This document shows, piece after piece, positions 28,054-35,383 of a stretch of DNA of 35,643 bases (its first letter is position 1; each line of letters opens with the position of its first letter). The DNA lies in assembly GCF_000527695.1 (NCBI RefSeq), contig NZ_ATSX01000006.1, positions 1-35,643 on the forward strand. Direction: 5' to 3'. Position numbers and translations under genes: made by a program. The notes under the pieces were generated by a model. The model did no database searches. It was not told where the DNA came from and was given only the letters and a program-made list of their open reading frames with translations. The stretch comes from Commensalibacter papalotli (ex Servin-Garciduenas et al. 2014). Lineage in GTDB: Bacteria; Pseudomonadota; Alphaproteobacteria; Acetobacterales; Acetobacteraceae.

Positions 28054-28070
28054 CCCCCCCCCCCCCCCCC
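28054..28070. repeat. Homopolymer tract C17
   Basis: Seventeen consecutive C (G on the minus strand) in a very AT-rich setting. On the minus strand it lies at the 3' end of remnant copy A, where the frame runs into GGG codons and then TAA. Such tracts slip in replication and in sequencing, so the length may be variable or in error. Confidence 0.9.
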
Positions 28071-28184
28071 GCCATGTTCTAAGCAATACACAAATTGCAC
28101 GGATAACGAACGACATCGGGATACTAATTGCCACAACTGATATTACCCAAGGATCATGAAACTTTATACATTCCACATTACTTT
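28071..28184 (-). pseudogene. Remnant copy A of a small phage gene
   Basis: The minus-strand frame reads NVECIKFHDPWVISVVAI and SIPMSFVIRAICVLL before the G17 tract. It matches copy B (29862-30053), which reads NVEWIRLHDTWVIPAMAI and CIPAS at the same positions: 13 of 23 residues agree. A stop lies just before the matching part, so it cannot be expressed as a whole. I do not recognise the family. Confidence 0.5.
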
Positions 28185-28314
28185 TCTACCTCTGGAAAAA
28201 TTAATTTTCTTGACGACAACACATTTAATACCTTTATCGGCGCGCACCTAGGAACCTCTAAAAACCTTACAAACCAACACCACCCATGACTGGTTCGCAT
28301 AATTCTGAAGTAGA

Positions 28315-28337
28315 AAGCCACCCGTCATGGGTGGCTT
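28315..28337 (-). terminator. Hairpin terminator of the PI-PLC gene
   Basis: AAGCCACCC pairs perfectly with GGGTGGCTT around a 5-base loop, 13 bases past the PI-PLC stop. The minus-strand continuation TTTCTACTT is only a weak T-run. Confidence 0.65.
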
Positions 28338-28349
28338 CTTGCAAATTAT

Positions 28350-29756
28350 TTATTTAAAATTTCTGTTAATAATTTGATCAACCGTTGAATCCAAACTAGG
28401 ATTTTCTGGAAAATCTATAATAATTGTTCCTAAAAATGCTTGCAAATTATTATCCATGTAAGAAGAAAGCTTCGGATTAATTCGCTCTGCAATCCCTTGA
28501 GGGGTATCTCCAGAGAAAACATTACCAGCGTTCAAGCTAATTGCAGCACTCGTATAATTAATAAACCACTGGCGTTGGTTCATATTTTTATTTTTTGACT
28601 GACTCAAGAGTCTATCTATAGCGGACCATTTATTATTTACATTTGAAAAATCATATTCATCCTGAATTTCTACAGTTCCATTGCCAACATCAACAGAAAA
28701 AGTCGCATTATCTTCATAAGGAGTATTAACACCACATACTATTCTATTATCATCAATATCAAAGCGACGTATCACAACAATTTTTTCACGCACATCTTTT
28801 AATCGAGGAATAGTATTTTCTAAATAAAATAAATTTGGGTTACTCTTTTGATATTCTGCAATATAATACTTAAATGTATCATAAAAAGTCCGTCCTGATG
28901 TATTACCCTCTTCAGTATGCTCTTTTTTGACTTGCATCAAAATCGTTTCTGTTGGGTTATTTTTTAGAAATTTTATACAGTCATTTAATACATTATCAAA
29001 ATTTAAATTCAGATATACTATCCCATGATGGATAGTAAAACGGTCTGCAATATGACGACACCGTATATCTAAATAACGTATGCCTGCATGTAATTGACTT
29101 AAAATATCTAAAGATTGAGTTTTTACAAAACCAAAAGCTTCTGCATCTCCTGCAGTATAAGTGCATGTATCGTGCGTTCCTGGAATATTTAATTGATCTA
29201 TATATTTATCATCAGCAATATCCTTCATCCATATTCTATTAATAGATATTTCTGTAACAAACACAGTACTGACATCATTACCACCACGCTGACATGTAAG
29301 CTGCACAGATTTATCTGCACTTAACATTTTTACTTGATTATCACCAATACGCTCACAATTTTTGCCACCGAACCACCAATTATTAGAAGAACCAGACTTA
29401 CCTTGAGCCAAAACAACATCACTAAATTGGTAATTTTTAGTTTCCTTACTACTTTGAATAGTCAGCTCAAGTGTTCCAATAAAGGCAAAATTTAAACTGC
29501 CTGCAGCATGACCAAAAGTTGTATTTTTGGCAGTGTCTACTTGACTATTGAACCAACTTGCAACAGCGCCAGACCCTTTTCGTCCAACTCTAAAGCGAAA
29601 TCTACCATCACTTCCACAGGTAAGAACCGATCCTTTTTGAACATCACTTGGTTGCCCACCAGTGACACTACTACCTGTTACTATGTATTTACCACTGACA
29701 ATGTTATAACCAGAAGGAAGATTGAAATACACATCATTATCTCTAATTGTAGCCAT
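28350..29756 (-). CDS. Phosphatidylinositol-specific phospholipase C domain protein
   Basis: A 468-residue intact gene. The C-terminal part (from about 175) is a bacterial PI-PLC X-type domain. His195-Asp196 in IPGTHDTCTY, Asp230-x-Arg232 in RYLDIRCRH, His243-His244-Gly in TIHHGIVYL, and VKKEHTEEG (Lys277/278) correspond to His32/Asp33, Asp67/Arg69, His82 and Lys115 of the Bacillus cereus enzyme. The enzyme class cleaves phosphatidylinositol, and sometimes GPI anchors, without calcium. Residues 1-170 are beta-rich, glycine/serine/tryptophan-containing and unrecognised, possibly a binding domain. There is no signal peptide, so export would need lysis or another route. It lies alone among phage remnants and looks like cargo. 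Bacteria usually lack much phosphatidylinositol, so a eukaryotic host lipid is a plausible target (inference). Confidence 0.85.
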   Translation of the reverse strand: MATIRDNDVYFNLPSGYNIVSGKYIVTGSSVTGGQPSDVQKGSVLTCGSDGRFRFRVGRKGSGAVASWFNSQVDTAKNTTFGHAAGSLNFAFIGTLELTIQSSKETKNYQFSDVVLAQGKSGSSNNWWFGGKNCERIGDNQVKMLSADKSVQLTCQRGGNDVSTVFVTEISINRIWMKDIADDKYIDQLNIPGTHDTCTYTAGDAEAFGFVKTQSLDILSQLHAGIRYLDIRCRHIADRFTIHHGIVYLNLNFDNVLNDCIKFLKNNPTETILMQVKKEHTEEGNTSGRTFYDTFKYYIAEYQKSNPNLFYLENTIPRLKDVREKIVVIRRFDIDDNRIVCGVNTPYEDNATFSVDVGNGTVEIQDEYDFSNVNNKWSAIDRLLSQSKNKNMNQRQWFINYTSAAISLNAGNVFSGDTPQGIAERINPKLSSYMDNNLQAFLGTIIIDFPENPSLDSTVDQIINRNFK

Positions 29757-30107
29757 AATATTAATCTCTTTTTTATTGAATAAAAACTATTTTTTATAAT
29801 TATAAATTATATTAAATTTGTTGTTTTAAATATTTAACAACATTTATATTATATCAGTACTTTAATGTAACAACAAATTTATTGAAATTACTTTCTTATT
29901 AATAGTTTTATTAATACTATCAAAGCGCGAATGACGAGAAGCTGGAATACATATAGCCATGGCTGGTATTACCCACGTGTCATGCAGCCTGATCCATTCC
30001 ACATTACCTTCCCACCACCAACGCAGGATTTCAAAGAGATTCTTAATTTTTCTCTATCCCCCTCAATATTCTGGAAAGCACGTAGAGATTGATTGCCGAA
30101 AAACACC
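29757..30107. other. Region between PI-PLC and truncated portal gene
   Basis: Holds the PI-PLC leader and remnant copy B. The part 30054-30107 joins directly to the point where portal homology stops, so a deletion junction probably lies near 30110-30170. Confidence 0.5.
29862..30053 (-). pseudogene. Copy B of a small phage gene, start codon lost
   Basis: An open minus-strand frame reads KNLFEILRWWWEGNVEWI, RLHDTWVIPAMAICIPAS and RHSRFDSINKT. A GAGGGGG ribosome-site-like box lies about ten bases before ATT (30045-30047), exactly where an ATG would give a protein of about 61 residues. The start therefore seems mutated, or ATT is used. Its relative is copy A at 28071-28184. Family unknown. Confidence 0.45.
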
Positions 30108-31091
30108 CTATGTAATCAGACTAAAATGCCATTGCCCATAAACTGAAATATTCAATGTTCCCCAAATAAGCAAAGAGGAAACAAGGAACGCATTTAAAAC
30201 CGCTGCGTCCATTTCTGTTTGATCATATTTAGTAATCATTTTCAGGCGTTGAATAATCGGGGTTAAAATCCCAGCCCCACCTCGATGTTCGTCTGCACGT
30301 TGTGTTTCAAAATAATGAACAACCTTTGGCCTGCCCCAATCAGTTTCTTTTTCAATATAGTTCCACGTCATCGTTTTATTCAGTGCATAATAATCCGAGA
30401 TATGGGCCTCTCTGAAATAATATCCAATCGGTGCGCCATATTGATCAATTTGCACCCCACCCCGACAATACATAGAATCAATATTCTGATTGGGGTTGCA
30501 TAAACGATCTGGATCAATTAATTGCACAGCGGTTGCATATAAAGCCTGTTTTTTAAGGCGTTCAGGCATGTAATTTAAAATCGCAATCACATCACCATCA
30601 ATTAACAGATTACGAAACCCAACCCACATTATTTGAGAAAAACTTAACCTACGTTCTGTATCACTATATCGCCCATCATCATTTGCCCATGATCGCCAAT
30701 GACTATCAACAATAGAGCTCCACTCTGCTGCTCACGAGGCATCAAAAGCAAAGCCTGTTTGCACGGATAATGCACGATAGTCAGGCTTGCTGATCGGACG
30801 AAACACAGCCCCAATCGCATTATCCAACGTGCGTGTGACCGCAGCCGATGCCCACCCATCATTACGCACCAAATCCCGCACACGGCTGACGATACGGTCA
30901 CGCCAAGGATTTAATTCAACATCAGGCGAGGTTAATAAAGGGTTCCAATTCCCCGTATGAATTCCCGTGTTGTCGGCGGCATCATAAGGGATATGCCCCC
31001 ATCCCCCATTTAACGCCGTTGGTTTATTAACAATGGGTGATTTGCTGAGTGGTTGCCCGTATTGATCCAGTAATTGCGGTATCTTGCTCAT
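30108..31091 (-). pseudogene. Phage portal gene (lambda gpB-like), nonsense codon and 3' truncation
   Basis: The head-tail portal of a lambda-like phage. A single frame runs through DLVRNDGWASAAVTRTLDNAIG (about 70-90), is cut by an in-frame TGA at 30732-30734 after FAFDAS, and resumes as AAEWSSIVDSHWRSW, MWVGFRNLLIDGDVIAILNY and VVHYFETQRADEHRG. Homology ends near AAVLNAF and a non-matching tail follows, giving about 327 codons against about 500 expected, so the 3' third is deleted. The start ATG overlaps the gpW stop by four bases, the normal lambda W-B arrangement. Confidence 0.85.
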
Positions 31092-31354
31092 CTAAATCTG
31101 ATCCTCATGGCACGCCTACGATTAATTCCCAAAGTCCGTTGCAACTCCAAGATATATCCCTGTAATTGCTGAAGATTTGCTTGGGTATATGTCACTGACT
31201 TTGCCCCAGTTTCTTGGGAATAAGAAACAGAGATTGGTTTATTACCAATTAATAAATCATTATAAGCTTGTTGTGCTTGATCAAGATAAATACGCAATGT
31301 TTCTTTGGAAAGATTAGACCACATTGTTTTAGGAGGCATATAATAAGTCAACAT
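31088..31354 (-). CDS. Phage head-tail joining protein, gpW-like
   Basis: An 88-residue protein with two helical parts around a beta hairpin: QQAYNDLLIGNKPISVSYS, then AKSVTYTQANLQQLQGYI and LELQRTLGINRRR. The SVSYS...SVTYT...L-x-x-L pattern and the position directly before the portal match lambda gpW, which completes the filled head before tail attachment. The start has AAAGGA about ten bases upstream, overlapping the end of the preceding gene. The frame is intact, but its phage is defective. Confidence 0.85.
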   Translation of the reverse strand: MLTYYMPPKTMWSNLSKETLRIYLDQAQQAYNDLLIGNKPISVSYSQETGAKSVTYTQANLQQLQGYILELQRTLGINRRRAMRIRFR

Positions 31355-31357
31355 GAA

Positions 31358-32032
31358 CTATTTTCCTTTGGTAAGTATCCGATCGATCGCTTGGCTTAAA
31401 TAATGATTGGTATTTTTATTTAAAAATTGTTCCACTTTTTGATGAAAGCCCATTTTAGGTTTATAGCTGGTTTTATTAACAAAACTTACCAACCGTGTTA
31501 AACTTCGTTGTTGACGGTTATATAAAAAGAACCCACCAGACTTGCCATTCTTTCCTTGGATTTTCAGGATAGATTGGGCTTTGCCTTTGCGTCCTGCTGA
31601 TTTAGCACGCTGTAAATCCTGCATGGCTTTTTGTGCAAGACTTTTGACATATCCTTTGGGCAATGCACCCGATGCGTTCTTTTTGGCATTCGGTGCAGCA
31701 ACCACTAAAGCTTTTGCACTGGGGTTTACACTATTATCCGCAGGCGTTCGTGTGCCACCATATTCTTCAAATTGAAGATATTTGGCTTGTTGGTCTTTGA
31801 TAAAGATCGTTGCTGTTTGATAGCTTTTCGTTGCTGGCGTAAAAGAAACAGCATTCCGAGTAAACGCATTAGTGTTTTGAAAGATATTCGGCAACTCTTG
31901 CTTAACATGATCTCGAGCAGCCTTCGCCGCCTCATTCAGCCCTTGCGCCAAAGCATAAGGTATGTCTTTGGACGCAATACGTTGGAGTTCCAACGATGCT
32001 TGTTTTGTGTTGAGATGGAGAGTAGTTTTCAT
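31358..32032 (-). CDS. Phage minor tail protein Z-like
   Basis: A 224-residue basic, Ala/Lys/Gln-rich protein. The pattern IPYALAQGLNEAAKAARDHVKQ (about 25-45), FTRNAVSFTPATKSYQTATI and YLQFEEYGGTRTPADN is that of the prophage minor tail protein Z family. In lambda, Z follows the head genes; here it lies between the large terminase and gpW, so gene order is rearranged. It has no clear ribosome site before the ATG. The moron gene at 32078 separates it from the terminase genes and may have cut it off from its promoter. Confidence 0.75.
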   Translation of the reverse strand: MKTTLHLNTKQASLELQRIASKDIPYALAQGLNEAAKAARDHVKQELPNIFQNTNAFTRNAVSFTPATKSYQTATIFIKDQQAKYLQFEEYGGTRTPADNSVNPSAKALVVAAPNAKKNASGALPKGYVKSLAQKAMQDLQRAKSAGRKGKAQSILKIQGKNGKSGGFFLYNRQQRSLTRLVSFVNKTSYKPKMGFHQKVEQFLNKNTNHYLSQAIDRILTKGK

Positions 32033-32077
32033 GATAAAACTGAAATGAATTTAACAAGTAAAATAAGGAATTCTATT

Positions 32078-32515
32078 ATGAACTTAATAAAAATTAGAAA
32101 AATATTTTTTCAAGAAATAAGTTATTTAATAATGATAACTGCATTATATTATGGTGCATTAAGAATACATGAAGCCAATAAAGATTTAATATGGCATAAA
32201 CTGGATACACTCGCTTTGGTAGCAATTTTTATACTTCCTATCCCTTACATGGTTTATTTCTTAAAATTTGTTTATTTTCTTACTAAATTAGAAAATCTTA
32301 CTAAAATCTTTAAACTTATTAAAAAATGGATATCAAAGATAAAAACACTGACACAACAAGCATTAGAAAAAACAAAACAAGTAACATTATTAAAAACAAT
32401 AATTGACCGCACATTTTTAATATTATCTTGTATAGCTGGATTTGCCTGTTTAATACAAATATACATATCTTTGATACTATTATTTACCAATATAGCTAAA
32501 CTATTACCTCACTAA
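32078..32515 (+). CDS. Membrane-protein moron in the phage remnant
   Basis: A 145-residue protein of unknown family on the strand opposite to all neighbouring phage genes. AAGGA lies eight bases before the ATG, which I chose over an upstream extension that overlaps the Z-like gene. It has an N-terminal hydrophobic segment (ISYLIMITALYYGAL), a second (LALVAIFILPIPYMVYFL, about 45-62), a lysine-rich amphipathic middle (70-105) and a C-terminal hydrophobic stretch (about 112-140). Opposite orientation, high AT content and position between two late phage genes mark it as an added gene. Superinfection exclusion or lysogenic conversion is only a guess. Confidence 0.65.
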   Translation: MNLIKIRKIFFQEISYLIMITALYYGALRIHEANKDLIWHKLDTLALVAIFILPIPYMVYFLKFVYFLTKLENLTKIFKLIKKWISKIKTLTQQALEKTKQVTLLKTIIDRTFLILSCIAGFACLIQIYISLILLFTNIAKLLPH

Positions 32516-32521
32516 CCTCTC

Positions 32522-34496
32522 TTATAAAAACCCCTTAACAAACTCTTTCCTAGCCTTCACAGGATCTTTCTTTTCTGGTTGAACATATTGTTCTTTGGGT
32601 AATCCTGAGACTTCAACAGTTTGTTCAACCATTTTCATGGGTTCTTGATTTTGTTCCATACGATCTGCCATGACGTTCAGTTTTAATCCTTGTTGCATTA
32701 ACCCACACAATGCTGCGTAGGAGTAAACCGCCAAATCCAAAGCCTCGTTCGCGCGCCCTGGGGGTTTGTTCCCAGACGCGCACGTCTTTACCACCAATGC
32801 GTTTTCTGACTGAGCGTTCAGAAACCAGTTGCGCAAAAAAATTAATATCTCGATCTTGAGGGTAATGCATATAGCCTGGACAGGCTGTATCAGGTGGAGG
32901 TTGTTCTATCTTTAGCCTGCTGCGAATAATATCTTTGGCTGCATTGACCCCAATAATATAAGGTCTGAACCCTTTGGATTTACGCGTTGGACGTTTAGAT
33001 GGCCAGACTGGAGAGCGTTGCCCACCTTGTTCAGAACCGCCTTTAATTGCCCAAATCCTGCGTCCAAGTCTTGCTTTGCAAAACTCGTAAACACGCTGTG
33101 TATGATGTCCCCCTGAATCAATACAGACCGCAGCAATCGAAAAAGCATGACCATCAGCACGGTACCATTGACGCTTTAAGATCGTATCGACCTCTTGCCA
33201 CAACGCAGGACTGTCTGGGTCTCCATCAATCACTACATGTGCAATCGACCAGCGTTCTTCATTGCGTCCCCATCCCACGATTTCCAACTCTACACGATCG
33301 TCTTGTGTATCCCCAGCTGCTGTTAATAACACCACGCCATCAGGCACTTCACCCGCCCAGACCTCGGCACGTCTTGCAAGCGTTAATTCAGATAATGCCC
33401 CTTCGCCTCGATCTTCAAAAGTTTCTCCAAGGGTTGTATTGACGAAAGTCTGTAATTCAATTGGGTCAGATTTAACCCGCAAAAACTCTGCAACCAACAA
33501 TGACCATCTGGCATTTGGCATCAAAGAATAAAGCGAGTTAATATGAAAGGAAGCATGACCTTTAAATGGAGCAGAAGCTCGCCATTCACCACCTTTGATT
33601 AAATCAGGTTTATCTTGTTCTTCAATAATGCAACCATTATGCTTGCACACATAATGTGCTGTTTCTGGTAAAGCATTGCCTTGCTCATCTTTATCCCACT
33701 TAACCCCATGTGCTACATCTTTACCGCCCCATTCTAATATCTGGAACTCTCCACATTGAGGACATGGCACATAAAACTTACGCTGATCGCCTTCTTGATA
33801 GAGTTTTTCAATACGGGATAAGCCTTTGATCGTTGGTGTTGATCCAGCCACAATCTTACGGTTCCAGAAAGTTTCTGAGCGTTTGGTACCAAGAGCAATT
33901 TGATCCCCTTCTGAACCTGCACCACCAACTGGATATCCATCGACCTCGTCGAACAAAACAATGCGCACTGTAATACGACGAAACCCACCAGGCGAATTCG
34001 CCCCTACTAACGCAATAGATGCCCCATTCTTCATGGTCTTTTTAAGTAACGTGTTTTCACCTGTTCGGGTTTTGGGATCTGGCGCAATTTCAGACAAGAC
34101 CGCTGTATCTCGCAACATTGGCGCAATTTCAGATTTTGAATAATCCTCGGCATCTTCTACGCGAGGCTGAACAACCAAAATTGGACTGGGGTCTTGATGA
34201 AGGTAATACCCAACGACATGATCTATAATCTTCGTATAACCTACACGCGCAGATTTCATCACCGAGACTTTTTCTACTCTAGGATCTGTAATCGCATCCA
34301 TCATTCCCACTTGATAAGCATAAGCTTCGAACCGTCCTGTTTGCGCACTGGTTTCTTTGGAAAGATACGCATATTGTGCCGCCCATTGGCTGAGACTTAA
34401 AACAGGTGGTGGTGAGAGGTTAAGTTTTTGTGCTTTGTTCAGAGCTTTCAGAAAGACAATGTTCCCTTTCTTGTAATTGTTGTTTCCATCGTTCAT
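32522..34496 (-). pseudogene. Phage large terminase (GpA-like), frameshifted
   Basis: The DNA-packaging ATPase/nuclease of lambda-type phages, about 657 codons, close to lambda gpA (641). A deviant Walker A, VMKSARVGYTKI (about 80-90), and Walker B, IVLFDEVDGYP (about 180), form the motor. A zinc-ribbon-like YVPCPQCGEFQILEW follows, and AAGDTQDDRVELEIVGWG and CIDSGGH mark the nuclease part. One extra base in a run of five C (32760-32764) breaks the frame after VWEQTP; the other frame continues GRANEALDLAVYSYAAL and ends at 32522. A sequencing error in the run is possible. The 5' end overlaps the Nu1-like gene by 77 bases and has no well-spaced ribosome site, so the exact start is uncertain. 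Confidence 0.88.
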
Positions 34497-34986
34497 CCTC
34501 GGAGAGTTCTTCTAATATTCTAACCATCAATTGATGCATTTTGTCTTGAGTTTCTGTGACTGTTTTACAATTAAATATTTGCGGAGCCATCTCGGCAGGA
34601 ATAGCCAAAAGGCGTGTTCTGATCGCACTGAGCTGTAAGGATAAGGCAGCAACCACATCTTCGATCAGAACAACCTTGCCTGATTTTAAATCATAATCCA
34701 GTTGTTTAAGACGTGCCTCGTAACTGGTTTTTTAAAGCTCTGCATCTTGAAGTGTTGGAAACACAGGCAAGGATGGATCAAAAGGGATTGTATCTGTTAG
34801 CAATAATCCAGTACTTTGAGGCGCATGTGATTTACTGGCCAGCCAAGAATTAAAAGAAGCAACTTCAATTTTCCCATTATTGTCAGAGACTATACGACCG
34901 ACCTTAATATGTTTACGCAAAGCCGTTCGACTGATATTGGCTCGTCGTGAGGCTTCACTAATTGAAATATATTCGGAAGCGGTCAT
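34420..34986 (-). pseudogene. Phage small terminase (Nu1-like), in-frame stop
   Basis: A single 189-codon frame with one internal TAA (34732-34734). The N-terminus has a winged helix-turn-helix, ISISEASRRANISRTALRKHI (about 7-27), then GKIEVASFNSWLA, like Nu1 DNA-binding domains that recognise cos. After the stop the frame continues KTSYEARLKQLDYDLKSG and RTRLLAIPAEMAPQIF, the coiled C-terminal part that binds the large subunit. CAA to TAA is the simplest explanation for the stop. The upstream 84-residue DNA-binding part could still be made. It precedes the large terminase, as nu1-A in lambda. Confidence 0.8.
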
Positions 34987-35383
34987 CGTTTAGATACTGG
35001 AACCTTTATGTGAAACTTTCAAACTATAGTGGAACCTAGATGGAACCTTTGCGATGGGGTTCCACCCTGTTACATATTGGAAACTCTAGGGCTGTAAGAT
35101 TATAATAGGGTGGAACTGGAACCTCTAAAAAACCATTTAGCTAGGAATATATCGGGGTGCGAATTACCTGCATTGCAAAAAACACTAGGAAGGACCCAAA
35201 AATAATATACTTAGTTCAATTAACATCTATTATTAAAAATTTGGCTTAATGATACCTTCACAACATTGTATATATCCTTGAGCTGACATCTTATTAGCCT
35301 CTTACCTAATCTGCATATTGTGACTGAAACACATCAATTATTGATACTTTAGTGCCTATCCAAATAATAACATTATAAACCAA
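34987..35383. other. Non-coding region upstream of small terminase gene
   Basis: About 400 bases without a gene. The left half holds the TGGAACC array (34998-35124). The right half (35125-35383) is AT-rich, and I see nothing in it beyond presumed promoter DNA. Confidence 0.55.
34998..35124. repeat. Iterated TGGAACC boxes, candidate cos/terminase-binding region
   Basis: TGGAACCT occurs at 34998-35005, 35030-35037, 35041-35048 and 35117-35124. TGGAACT lies at 35111-35117, and an inverted GGTTCCA at 35058-35064. GTTCCACCCT (35059-35068) and AGGGTGGAAC (35107-35116) form a 10-base inverted repeat spaced by 38. Spacings of 32 and 11 bases place the first three boxes on about the same helix face. 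In lambda, cosB with repeated small-terminase sites lies just upstream of nu1, the same position as here. Confidence 0.55.

Larger units (their letters stand above)
27748..28349. other. Non-coding or remnant DNA between methyltransferase and PI-PLC genes
   Basis: About 600 AT-rich bases. It contains the C17 tract (28054-28070), remnant copy A of a small phage gene (28071-28184) and the PI-PLC terminator (28315-28337). A 62-codon TTG-started frame at 27971-28159 runs through the C tract with no ribosome site, and I do not accept it as a gene. Confidence 0.5.

Noticed and set aside
27971-28159. Open frame with a proline run on the plus strand
   Set aside because: It starts at TTG with no ribosome site, the prolines are only the C17 tract, and the same DNA reads as a phage-gene remnant on the other strand.
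28251-28264. 14-base match GGAACCTCTAAAAA shared with 35118-35131, considered as att or cos core
   Set aside because: A match of this length is expected a few times by chance between sites in a 35 kb AT-rich window, and flanking bases do not extend it.
30644-30901. Separate frameshifted open frame in the portal region
   Set aside because: The portal frame continues unchanged through a single TGA, so no frameshift is needed and this is a shadow.
31772-32077. N-terminal extension of the moron gene
   Set aside because: It is antisense to the Z-like gene, and the ATG at 32078 has the ribosome site.
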